Positions 1-5,162 of a stretch of DNA of 5,336 nucleotides are shown piece after piece. The translations under genes were made by a program, and so were the position numbers. This DNA is from Bacteroidota bacterium. Lineage in GTDB: Bacteria; Bacteroidota; Bacteroidia; Chitinophagales; Saprospiraceae. The notes beneath the pieces were generated by a model. The model made no database searches and was not told where the DNA came from. It was given only the letters and a program-made list of their open reading frames with translations. Location of the stretch: NCBI GenBank assembly GCA_008501835.1, contig QQUB01000825.1, positions 1 to 5,336 on the forward strand. Direction: 5' to 3'. Every line of letters begins with the position of its first letter. Positions within the stretch are counted from its first letter, which is position 1.

Positions 1-217
1 TCAGATTGGACAGCTGTCTTTTTGTAATGGCAGGAATTTTTTTCAGGATCTGGACTTCATCATATTCCTTATGCTTATCCAGGAAATCAAAAAGCTGTAA
101 AAACAGAATATTTTCAGAAGCCTGGTTCCTTCGGACAAAAAGCCTGAAATGCCGTTTTTCCGCTCTTGTCAATGATTTAATCAACTGAATCAGATCGTCT
201 GTCTTCTGTTTAGGCAT
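1..217 (-). CDS. Conserved hypothetical protein of Bacteroidota type, N-terminal 72 residues (cut by window edge)
   Basis: Read on the - strand from an ATG at 217-215, the frame stays open for 72 codons to the window edge and begins MPKQKTDDLIQLIKSLTRAE. It is rich in charged and leucine residues and looks all-helical, with an Arg/Lys-rich stretch (about residues 18-31, containing AEKRHFRLFVRR) followed by FLQLFDFLDKHKEYDE. No signal peptide or membrane segment is visible. From memory, this opening resembles a conserved family of uncharacterised proteins found in Bacteroidota; I cannot give it a function. The missing C-terminal part may hold helical repeats, but that is a guess. It is transcribed divergently from the leu genes across a 199-base gap. 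No Shine-Dalgarno box precedes the ATG, which is usual in this phylum. The + strand frame over the same bases (6-188) is a shadow. Confidence 0.8.
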   Translation of the reverse strand, partial: MPKQKTDDLIQLIKSLTRAEKRHFRLFVRRNQASENILFLQLFDFLDKHKEYDEVQILKKIPAITKRQLSNL

Positions 218-330
218 TGTAAGAATTTTTTTTTCAAATATCTGATAAACAATTACTTAGATCGCAATCAAGAGGCCTAGCAACTTGGATTACTCGCCTA
301 ATTTGATTCAAATTATGCGTTTGTGAAAAA

Positions 331-338
331 TACCTTTG
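331..338 (+). promoter_or_regulatory. Candidate -7 promoter box (TACCTTTG) for the leu leader and leuA
   Basis: TACCTTTG fits exactly the TAnnTTTG consensus of the -7 element used by the primary sigma factor of Bacteroidota. A TTTG at 302-305 could serve as the -33 element, but the 25-base spacing is longer than the usual 19-21, so the match is incomplete. If used, transcription would begin around 341-346, only a few bases before the short ORF at 349. An eight-base box with six fixed positions can arise by chance in A/T-rich DNA; the position is the main support. Confidence 0.4.
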
Positions 339-344
339 AAAGGT
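332..344. promoter_or_regulatory. Perfect dyad ACCTTT-G-AAAGGT over the putative -7 box
   Basis: ACCTTT (332-337) and AAAGGT (339-344) are exact reverse complements around a single central G. The dyad overlies the candidate -7 element and the expected start of transcription, which is where a repressor operator would lie. The arms are short and no second copy was found in the other leu gaps, so a specific regulator cannot be named. It may simply be chance symmetry created by the promoter box. Confidence 0.3.
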
Positions 345-348
345 TTAC

Positions 349-405
349 ATGTTGAGAATTCACAAAAATTTGATTCTTCTGGTAAACTTAACCAGATTTT
401 ACTAA
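349..405 (+). CDS. Putative leucine-rich leader peptide upstream of leuA
   Basis: An ATG at 349 opens an 18-codon frame ending in TAA at 403-405, giving MLRIHKNLILLVNLTRFY. Five of 18 residues are leucine (positions 2, 8, 10, 11 and 14, using TTG, TTG, CTT, CTG and TTA), and eight are Leu, Ile or Val. It starts 10 bases after a candidate -7 box and stops 11 bases before the leuA ATG. Codons 10-14 run through a hairpin at 378-396. In enterobacteria and some other groups, leu operons are controlled by ribosome stalling at leucine codons in such leader peptides; that role here is inferred from position and composition alone. There is no Shine-Dalgarno box, but neither do the other genes in the window have one. 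The alternative is a chance ORF in an untranslated leader. Confidence 0.5.
   Translation: MLRIHKNLILLVNLTRFY
378..400 (+). promoter_or_regulatory. Hairpin plus T-run overlapping the leader ORF (possible attenuator)
   Basis: TCTGGT (378-383) pairs perfectly with ACCAGA (391-396) across a 7-base loop, and four T's (397-400) follow at once, giving a small intrinsic-terminator shape. The left arm overlaps leader codons Leu10-Leu11 (376-381), so a ribosome stalled there would block the stem. An upstream pairing, AGAAT (355-359) with ATTCT (373-377), and a longer-range one, AGAATT (355-360) with AATTCT (406-411), offer alternative folds. The stem has only six pairs, three of them G-C, and the T-run is short, so it would be a weak terminator. 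It could equally act on translation of leuA. Confidence 0.35.
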
Positions 406-416
406 AATTCTAAATT

Positions 417-1580
417 ATGGCAAGCGATAAAGTATTTATCTTCGATACAAGCCTTCGGGATGGCGAACAAGTTCCGGGGTGCAAACTCAAAAGAGAGGAA
501 AAAGTAGAGATAGCCAGACAACTTGAAATATTAGGTGTAGATATTATTGAAGCAGGTTTCCCCATCAGTAGTCCCGGGGATTTTCAGTCCGTTATGGAAA
601 TTGCAAAAGCCGTAAAATCTCCAACAGTTTGCGGACTTTCAAGAGCCATTGAGAAAGACATAAAAACTGCCGCTGAAGCCTTGCAATATGCCAAACGCCC
701 ACGAATCCATACAGGGATTGGCACCTCAGAATCCCATATCAAATACAAACTGCAATCTACACAGGAGAAAATTTACGAAAGAGCTGTTGCTGCCGTAAAA
801 TATGCTAAGTCGTTTGTTGAAGATGTGGAGTTTTACGCAGAGGATGCGGGAAGAACGGATAATGTTTACCTGGCAAAGGTCATTGAAGCAGTAATTGCTG
901 CCGGAGCTACAGTGGTAAACATTCCTGACACTACGGGATATTGCTTGCCAGAAGAGTACGGAGCCAAGATTCAGTTTCTGATGGAAAATGTCTCCAATAT
1001 ACATAAGGCCACCATTTCCACCCACTGTCATAACGATCTAGGGTTGGCTACTGCAAATTCTATTGCCGGCGTCCAGGCAGGTGCAAGACAAATTGAATGT
1101 ACCATTAACGGGATTGGCGAACGTGCCGGAAACACCTCCCTCGAAGAAGTGGTGATGATTATGAATCAGCACCCTTACCTTGACCTTTATACTGACATTA
1201 ATACAAAATTGCTGACGGAAACGAGCCACCTTGTTTCTGAAAGAATGGGCATGCCTGTGCAGGCCAATAAAGCTATTGTTGGTGCGAATGCTTTTGCTCA
1301 TTCCTCCGGAATTCACCAGGACGGGGTAATCAAAAGAAGAGATACTTACGAAATTATCGATCCGCTTGAAGTGGGGGTTGACCACTCCAAGATCGTATTG
1401 ACTGCCAGAAGTGGTCGTGCAGCTTTGGCTTACCGGTATAAGAATATAGGCTTCGACCTTACCAAAGATGAATTGGATCGCATCTATATAGAGTTCCTTA
1501 AAGTAGCCGATGCCAAAAAGGAGGTCAACGATGAGGACCTGAATGAAATCATCAAACACGAAAGAAAACAAGTAGCTTAA
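417..1580 (+). CDS. leuA: 2-isopropylmalate synthase, short form without C-terminal regulatory domain
   Basis: This cytoplasmic enzyme makes the committed step of leucine synthesis, condensing acetyl-CoA with 2-ketoisovalerate to give 2-isopropylmalate. The 387-residue product has the DRE-TIM barrel at the N-terminus: FDTSLRDGEQVPG at residues 9-21, HTGIGTSESH near 97-106, HCHNDLGLA from residue 203 and NGIGERAGNTSLEE from 231. The divalent-metal ligands expected in the family are Asp15, His203, His205 and Asn239, all present. HSSGIHQDG at 295-303 is typical of isopropylmalate synthases and argues against homocitrate or citramalate synthase. The protein ends after the helical linker, whereas the long form of about 500 residues carries an allosteric leucine-binding domain; that domain is absent and the next bases are non-coding. 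The ATG at 417 is the only sensible start. First gene of leuACDB. Confidence 0.95.
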   Translation: MASDKVFIFDTSLRDGEQVPGCKLKREEKVEIARQLEILGVDIIEAGFPISSPGDFQSVMEIAKAVKSPTVCGLSRAIEKDIKTAAEALQYAKRPRIHTGIGTSESHIKYKLQSTQEKIYERAVAAVKYAKSFVEDVEFYAEDAGRTDNVYLAKVIEAVIAAGATVVNIPDTTGYCLPEEYGAKIQFLMENVSNIHKATISTHCHNDLGLATANSIAGVQAGARQIECTINGIGERAGNTSLEEVVMIMNQHPYLDLYTDINTKLLTETSHLVSERMGMPVQANKAIVGANAFAHSSGIHQDGVIKRRDTYEIIDPLEVGVDHSKIVLTARSGRAALAYRYKNIGFDLTKDELDRIYIEFLKVADAKKEVNDEDLNEIIKHERKQVA

Positions 1581-1599
1581 CCGGTTTCCTGTTGCAGGT

Positions 1600-1668
1600 T
1601 GCTGGTTACTGAATACCCCCTGGATCAGCTGCCGGTAACCAGAGGAGACCAGAAACAAGTAACCAGCA
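1600..1668 (+). repeat. Inverted repeat filling the leuA-leuC gap, ending two bases before the leuC start
   Basis: TGCTGGTTACT (1600-1610) is an exact reverse complement of AGTAACCAGCA (1658-1668), an 11-base stem around a 47-base loop. A second right arm, GTAACCAG (1635-1642), also pairs with CTGGTTAC (1602-1609). That stem extends through a G-U and a G-C pair, so two mutually exclusive hairpins share the left arm. GAGACCAG at 1645-1652 is a degenerate third copy. The gap is 90 bases (1581-1670) and otherwise empty. Such CTGGTTAC-type intergenic repeats are familiar to me from Bacteroidota genomes, but I could not verify copies elsewhere. The long stem next to the leuC ATG could affect its translation. 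Confidence 0.65.
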
Positions 1669-1670
1669 TC

Positions 1671-3056
1671 ATGACATTATTTGATAAAATCTGGGATGCC
1701 CACGTTGTCAAGGAATTACCCGGAGGTATGCAGGTGTTCTATATCGACAGGCATCTGATCCATGAGGTAACAAGCCCGCAAGCCTTTGCCGGATTGAGGA
1801 AGAGAGGCATTCCATTGCTCAAACCGGAGCAGACCATTGCTACGGCTGATCACAATGTACCCACCAAAAATCAAAACCTCCCTATCAAGGAAGAATTATC
1901 CAGGTTCCAGGTTGATCAATTGACTAAGAATTGTGAGGAATTTGGTGTTGAACTATACGGCCTTGGACATCCAAACCAGGGAATTGTCCACGTTATCGGG
2001 CCCGAGCTGGGTATCACCCAACCTGGCATGACCATGGTTTGTGGGGACAGCCATACTTCTACACACGGCGCCTTTGGTTCCATTGCGTTTGGAATAGGCA
2101 CAAGTCAGGTGGAGCAGGTTTTCGCCTCACAGTGTATTTTACAGACCAAGCCCAAAAAAATGCGCATCACCGTTGATGGTGAACTCGCCAAAGGGGTATT
2201 GGCCAAAGACATCATTCTTTATATCATTTCAAAGCTTAGTGTAAGTGGCGCCACCGGTTATTTTGTAGAATACGCCGGTTCTGCCATTCGGTCATTGTCC
2301 ATGGAAGGGCGAATGACCATTTGTAATATGAGTATTGAAATGGGTGCCCGTGGCGGATTGATAGCTCCAGATGAAACTACCTTTAATTATATTAAAGGCA
2401 GAGATTTTGCTCCGAAAGGAGAAGCATTTGATAAAGCTGTGGAATATTGGAAATCATTGGCTACAGATGAAGATGCCGTATTCGACAAGGAATACCATTT
2501 CGAGGCAGCTGATATCCAACCAATGGTAACTTATGGTACAAATCCGGGGATGGGAGTTGGTGTGGCTGAAAATATTCCTTCCCTTGAACAGGTTGAAAGC
2601 CCTGCAAATTTTAAGAAATCATTGGATTACATGGGGCTCTCAGGGAAAGATTCTCTGCAAGGCCAACCCATTGATTACGTATTTATAGGTAGCTGTACGA
2701 ATTCCAGAATTGAGGATCTGCGAATTGCTGCGGATTTCATAAAAGGGAAACAAAAAGCGGAAAATGTAACCGTTTGGGTAGTTCCGGGTAGTAAGCAAGT
2801 GGAAGCAAGAGCTATTGAAGAAGGTCTTGACAAGGTATTTGAGGCCGCCGGATTCGATTTCAGAGAACCGGGTTGTTCTGCTTGTCTGGGGATGAATGAA
2901 GACAAAGTACCAGCCGGCAAATATTGCATTTCTACGTCGAATCGAAATTTTGAAGGCCGGCAAGGGCCTGGCGCACGCACCATCCTGGCAAGTCCATTGA
3001 TGGCAGCTGCGGCTGCAGTTGCAGGGAAGATCGTCGATGTAAGAGAACAAATTTAA
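1671..3056 (+). CDS. leuC: 3-isopropylmalate dehydratase large subunit
   Basis: With LeuD this iron-sulfur enzyme of the aconitase superfamily isomerises 2-isopropylmalate to 3-isopropylmalate in the cytoplasm. The 461-residue product starts MTLFDKIWDAHVV and matches the usual LeuC length and opening. The motifs run in family order: ADHNVPT, CGDSHTSTHGAFG, GARGGLIAPDETT, then the cluster ligands. These are Cys342 in FIGSCTNSRIEDL and Cys402 and Cys405 in PGCSACLGMN, the expected one-plus-two pattern for a [4Fe-4S] cluster with an open iron site. An in-frame TTG at 1599 would add 24 residues, but that stretch lies in repeat DNA and has no counterpart in the family, so the ATG at 1671 is preferred. 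The small subunit is encoded separately 264 bases downstream, as in other bacterial LeuCD. Confidence 0.95.
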   Translation: MTLFDKIWDAHVVKELPGGMQVFYIDRHLIHEVTSPQAFAGLRKRGIPLLKPEQTIATADHNVPTKNQNLPIKEELSRFQVDQLTKNCEEFGVELYGLGHPNQGIVHVIGPELGITQPGMTMVCGDSHTSTHGAFGSIAFGIGTSQVEQVFASQCILQTKPKKMRITVDGELAKGVLAKDIILYIISKLSVSGATGYFVEYAGSAIRSLSMEGRMTICNMSIEMGARGGLIAPDETTFNYIKGRDFAPKGEAFDKAVEYWKSLATDEDAVFDKEYHFEAADIQPMVTYGTNPGMGVGVAENIPSLEQVESPANFKKSLDYMGLSGKDSLQGQPIDYVFIGSCTNSRIEDLRIAADFIKGKQKAENVTVWVVPGSKQVEARAIEEGLDKVFEAAGFDFREPGCSACLGMNEDKVPAGKYCISTSNRNFEGRQGPGARTILASPLMAAAAAVAGKIVDVREQI

Positions 3057-3164
3057 ACCCGACAAAGCATATGTTTGAATTTTAAATCATTGGAAATGAG
3101 TAATTTGTCCACAAGAGTAATTTTGAGGCAAATATGTCGTAGATCCCGTAAACATCGTGTCGGG

Positions 3165-3198
3165 GGATAATTGGAAGAACTGGATTATTGGAATAAAA
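3165..3198 (+). repeat. Two imperfect 17-base tandem units (GGAT-ATTGGAA type)
   Basis: GGATAATTGGAAGAACT (3165-3181) is followed directly by GGATTATTGGAATAAAA (3182-3198), matching at 13 of 17 positions. TTGGAATAA in the second unit (3188-3196) recurs at 3251-3259, so 9-base direct repeats flank the pyrimidine-rich array between them. Only two units are present and no function is evident. Confidence 0.6.
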
Positions 3199-3210
3199 AA
3201 CTCTTTCCCA

Positions 3211-3244
3211 TTCATCCATTTTTCCATTTCATCCACTTTTCCCT
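3211..3244 (+). repeat. Two 17-base tandem units, pyrimidine-rich (TTCATCCA-TTTTCC)
   Basis: TTCATCCATTTTTCCAT (3211-3227) and TTCATCCACTTTTCCCT (3228-3244) agree at 15 of 17 positions. A degenerate partial unit ending TTTCCCA (3204-3210) precedes them. The + strand is almost purely T and C apart from scattered A's. The period equals that of the adjoining array at 3165-3198 although the sequence differs. The array sits about 80 bases before leuD; whether it has a role in expression cannot be told from sequence. Confidence 0.65.
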
Positions 3245-3320
3245 TTGAATTTGGAATAATATTGAACTATTATCAAAATTATCCAATCAAATTCTAAACA
3301 TACTATATACAATTTAAAAC

Positions 3321-3911
3321 ATGGAAAAATTCACCAAAATAACTTCTTCAGCGGTTCCACTGCCTATTGAAGATATCGATACAGATCAGATCATTCCTGC
3401 CAGATTTTTAAAGGCCACGACGAGGGAAGGGTTTGGAGATAACCTCTTCATCGACTGGCGTCAACAAAGTGATGGTACTCCTAAGCAGGATTTTGTTTTA
3501 AACAACCCGGTTTATTCTGGGAAAATACTTGTGGCCGGTAAGAATTTCGGCTGCGGTTCCAGTCGGGAACATGCTGCATGGGCCATTTATGATTATGGTT
3601 TTCGCGTTGTAGTTTCCAGCTTTTTTGCAGATATCTTTAAAGGAAATGCCCTGAACAACGGTTTACTGCCCGTTCAGGTAAGTGAGGATTTTCTGGACAA
3701 GATATTCAAGGCTATTGAAAAAGATCCTGACACTACTTTTGAGGTAGATCTTGTCAATCAGCAATTCACTATCAGTGCAACCGGTGATCAAACTTCATTC
3801 GAAATCTCAGCTTATAAAAAAGACTGCCTGATCAACGGCTTTGATGATATCGATTATTTGTTGAGTCTTAGGGAAGAGGTAGAGGCATATGAACTAAAAC
3901 GGGCAAATTAA
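3321..3911 (+). CDS. leuD: 3-isopropylmalate dehydratase small subunit
   Basis: This is the swivel-domain partner of LeuC and completes the active site that recognises isopropylmalate. The 196-residue product has the normal LeuD length. It begins MEKFTKITSSAVPLPIEDID and contains IDTDQIIPARFLK near residues 19-31. The family signature GCGSSREHAAWA lies at 77-88, followed by the conserved SSFFADIFKGNALNNGLLPV. The signature's Ser-Ser-Arg loop is the part that contacts substrate in aconitase-family enzymes. The ATG at 3321 follows a very A/T-rich leader without a Shine-Dalgarno box. Wide gaps on both sides (264 and 198 bases) are unusual, as leuC and leuD are often close together. Either a long polycistronic transcript or an internal promoter could serve it. 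Confidence 0.96.
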   Translation: MEKFTKITSSAVPLPIEDIDTDQIIPARFLKATTREGFGDNLFIDWRQQSDGTPKQDFVLNNPVYSGKILVAGKNFGCGSSREHAAWAIYDYGFRVVVSSFFADIFKGNALNNGLLPVQVSEDFLDKIFKAIEKDPDTTFEVDLVNQQFTISATGDQTSFEISAYKKDCLINGFDDIDYLLSLREEVEAYELKRAN

Positions 3912-3940
3912 AACCTATAAATCAAGTATTTAGGCAAAAT

Positions 3941-3979
3941 TTGTTTCAAATGGTTTCAGGTTGTTTCATAATGGTTTCA
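3941..3979 (+). repeat. Tandem repeat with four helically phased GTTTCA hexamers
   Basis: TTGTTTCAAATGGTTTCA (3941-3958) is repeated as TTGTTTCATAATGGTTTCA (3961-3979), identical except for one inserted T. Each unit holds two GTTTCA copies, so the hexamer starts at 3943, 3953, 3963 and 3974. That spacing of 10, 10 and 11 bases puts every copy on the same face of the helix. This lies 30 bases after leuD and 130 bases before leuB. Phasing of this kind can mark a protein-binding array, but a decayed short tandem repeat is equally possible. Confidence 0.65.
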
Positions 3980-3986
3980 CTTAGTG

Positions 3987-4022
3987 CTCTGTGATCCCTG
4001 TGACTTCTTTGTGATCCCTGTG
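3987..4022 (+). repeat. Direct repeat of 16 bases, 20-base period (CTnTGTGATCCCTGTG)
   Basis: CTCTGTGATCCCTGTG (3987-4002) and CTTTGTGATCCCTGTG (4007-4022) differ at one position. TGTG recurs at 3990, 3999, 4010 and 4019, so the array is again built on a period near 10 bases, next to the GTTTCA array. The following GGTTAATTA resembles the end of a CTCTGTG-type intergenic repeat that I recall from many genomes, usually read as AACCACAGAG on the other strand; this is memory, not a search. There are too few units and no spacers of CRISPR type. Confidence 0.65.
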
Positions 4023-4109
4023 GTTAATTAATAATCAATAGTTCTAATTTTAAGATTTTACCAGAACCTTTTGATCGAAAACAAAATAAATTTTTACGAA
4101 AAAGACAAC

Positions 4110-5162
4110 ATGAACAAAAAAATTGCAGTCCTGGCCGGAGATGGTATCGGCCCGGAAGTAACAAAACAGGCGATTAAGGTACTCGATGCGATTGGAAAAA
4201 AGTTCGGGCATCAATTTGAATATACTGACGCCCCGGTGGGAGCAACTGCTATTGACCAAACAGGCAATCCACTACCTAAAGAAACACTGGATCTTTGTCT
4301 TGCATCAGATGCCATTTTATTTGGAGCTATTGGTCATCCTAAATACGATAATGACCCTAATGCAAAAGTTCGTCCGGAGCAGGGTTTACTCGCTTTAAGG
4401 AAAGAACTAGGCCTGTTTGCCAATATCCGCCCCGTAAGTGCATATGATAACCTGCTGCACCTCTCCCCTCTTCAAAAAGACAGAATCAAAGGCGTGGACA
4501 TCCTGATCCTCAGAGAATTAACAGGCGGTATTTATTTTGGAGACAAAGGCCGGGAAAATGACGGAACAACCGCTTTTGATGTTTGTAAATATCACGAATT
4601 TGAAATTGAACGCATAGCAAAGCTAGCTTTTGAATATGCCCGTCAAAGAAGGAAAAAAGTAACCCTGGTTGACAAAGCCAATGTGCTGGAAACATCCAGG
4701 TTATGGCGTGACAAAGTAAGCAAAATGGCGGCTGATTATCCAGATATTGAACTCGACTTCATGTTTGTCGACAATGCCGCAATGCAGCTGATCCAATATC
4801 CTTCGCATTTTGATGTAATGCTCACCAGCAATATGTTTGGAGACATCCTCTCTGATGAAGCAAGCGTTATTGCAGGATCCATGGGATTATTGCCGTCTGC
4901 CTCAATTGGAGTACATACCTCGATGTTCGAGCCTATCCACGGTTCTTATCCCCAGGCAGCCGGTAAAGATGTAGCCAACCCAATGGCAGCCATTTTATCC
5001 GCCGCCATGATGCTTGATGCACTTGAATTGACAGAAGAAGGAAACGTTATCCGAAAGGCTGTAAAAGAAGTCCTGGAAGCCGGGATTGGCACTGAAGAAT
5101 TAAAGCCGGAAAAAGTTTGTGGTTGTGAAGAGATTGGTGATCTCATTGCCGCCAAGATTTAA
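4110..5162 (+). CDS. leuB: 3-isopropylmalate dehydrogenase
   Basis: This cytoplasmic NAD-dependent enzyme oxidises 3-isopropylmalate, and the product decarboxylates to 2-ketoisocaproate, the direct precursor of leucine. The 350-residue product has the standard length and motifs: LAGDGIGPEV near the N-terminus, VRPEQGLLALRKELGLFANIRP at 87-108, LRELTGGIYFG around 134-144, and GDILSDEASVIAGSMGLLPS from 244. Expected substrate residues are present (Arg97, Arg107, Arg135, Tyr142, Lys189), as are the metal ligands Asp221, Asp245 and Asp249. FEPIHGSYPQAAGKDVANP is the cofactor-binding loop of this family. The ATG at 4110 is chosen because MNKKIAVLAGDG is the usual opening; an in-frame TTG at 4071 would add 13 unlike residues. 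It is the last leu gene, and its TAA overlaps the stop of the convergent gene. Confidence 0.96.
   Translation: MNKKIAVLAGDGIGPEVTKQAIKVLDAIGKKFGHQFEYTDAPVGATAIDQTGNPLPKETLDLCLASDAILFGAIGHPKYDNDPNAKVRPEQGLLALRKELGLFANIRPVSAYDNLLHLSPLQKDRIKGVDILILRELTGGIYFGDKGRENDGTTAFDVCKYHEFEIERIAKLAFEYARQRRKKVTLVDKANVLETSRLWRDKVSKMAADYPDIELDFMFVDNAAMQLIQYPSHFDVMLTSNMFGDILSDEASVIAGSMGLLPSASIGVHTSMFEPIHGSYPQAAGKDVANPMAAILSAAMMLDALELTEEGNVIRKAVKEVLEAGIGTEELKPEKVCGCEEIGDLIAAKI

Larger units (their letters stand above)
218..416. promoter_or_regulatory. Divergent intergenic control region upstream of leuA
   Basis: This 199-base A/T-rich gap separates two divergent genes and so should hold promoters for both directions. 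On the + strand it contains a TAnnTTTG box, a dyad, a short leucine-rich ORF and a hairpin, each listed separately. I found no matching TAnnTTTG box pointing left for the - strand gene; the closest is a one-base-short TAATTTG within 307-313 read on the - strand. Nothing else is recognisable between 218 and 330. Confidence 0.6.
3057..3320. other. 264-base leuC-leuD gap without a convincing gene
   Basis: No plausible gene lies here. The left part (3057-3142) is plain A/T-rich sequence. A TATGTTTG at 3070-3077 fits the -7 promoter box but has no -33 partner, so an internal promoter is unproven. ATCCCG (3143-3148) can pair with the bases at 3161-3168 to give an imperfect hairpin with a two-base bulge. 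Two 17-base-period repeats follow and are listed separately. The last 60 bases before leuD are very A/T-rich and include AAATTCTAAA (3289-3298), which also occurs just before leuA (405-414). Confidence 0.6.

Noticed and set aside
6..188. + strand ORF of 60 codons at the left edge
   Set aside because: It lies opposite the - strand gene, which reads as a plausible charged helical protein of a familiar family; the + frame is cysteine- and serine-rich in the manner of a shadow.
396..408. Dyad ATTTTA-C-TAAAAT just before leuA as an RNA hairpin
   Set aside because: With a one-base centre it cannot fold as a hairpin without losing pairs, and A/T-only symmetry is common; at most it is a DNA dyad.
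417..1580. Homocitrate or citramalate synthase instead of LeuA
   Set aside because: The HSSGIHQDG motif and the adjoining leuC, leuD and leuB genes favour isopropylmalate synthase.
1038..1658. Long - strand ORF (206 codons) opposite leuA
   Set aside because: leuA is unmistakable in the same bases with all active-site residues, and the opposite frame has no recognisable motif.
1599..1670. TTG-initiated 24-codon extension of leuC
   Set aside because: The added residues come from the inverted repeat in the gap and do not match the LeuC opening; MTLFDKIWDAHVV at 1671 does.
3070..3077. TATGTTTG as an internal leuD promoter
   Set aside because: It fits the -7 box but has no TTTG at the right distance upstream and lies 240 bases before leuD; one such match is expected by chance in this much A/T-rich sequence.
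3096..3170. 24-codon ORF in the leuC-leuD gap (MSNLSTRVILRQICRRSRKH...)
   Set aside because: It has no ribosome site, an arginine-heavy composition and no recognisable family, and it runs into the repeat region. A chance frame is more likely.
3941..4022. CRISPR array
   Set aside because: There are only two units per repeat, contiguous or nearly so, with no unique spacers of 30-40 bases and no cas genes.
4071..4109. TTG-initiated 13-codon extension of leuB
   Set aside because: LeuB proteins open close to the dinucleotide-fold motif, and MNKKIAVLAGDG from the ATG at 4110 fits; the extension is lysine- and asparagine-rich leader sequence.
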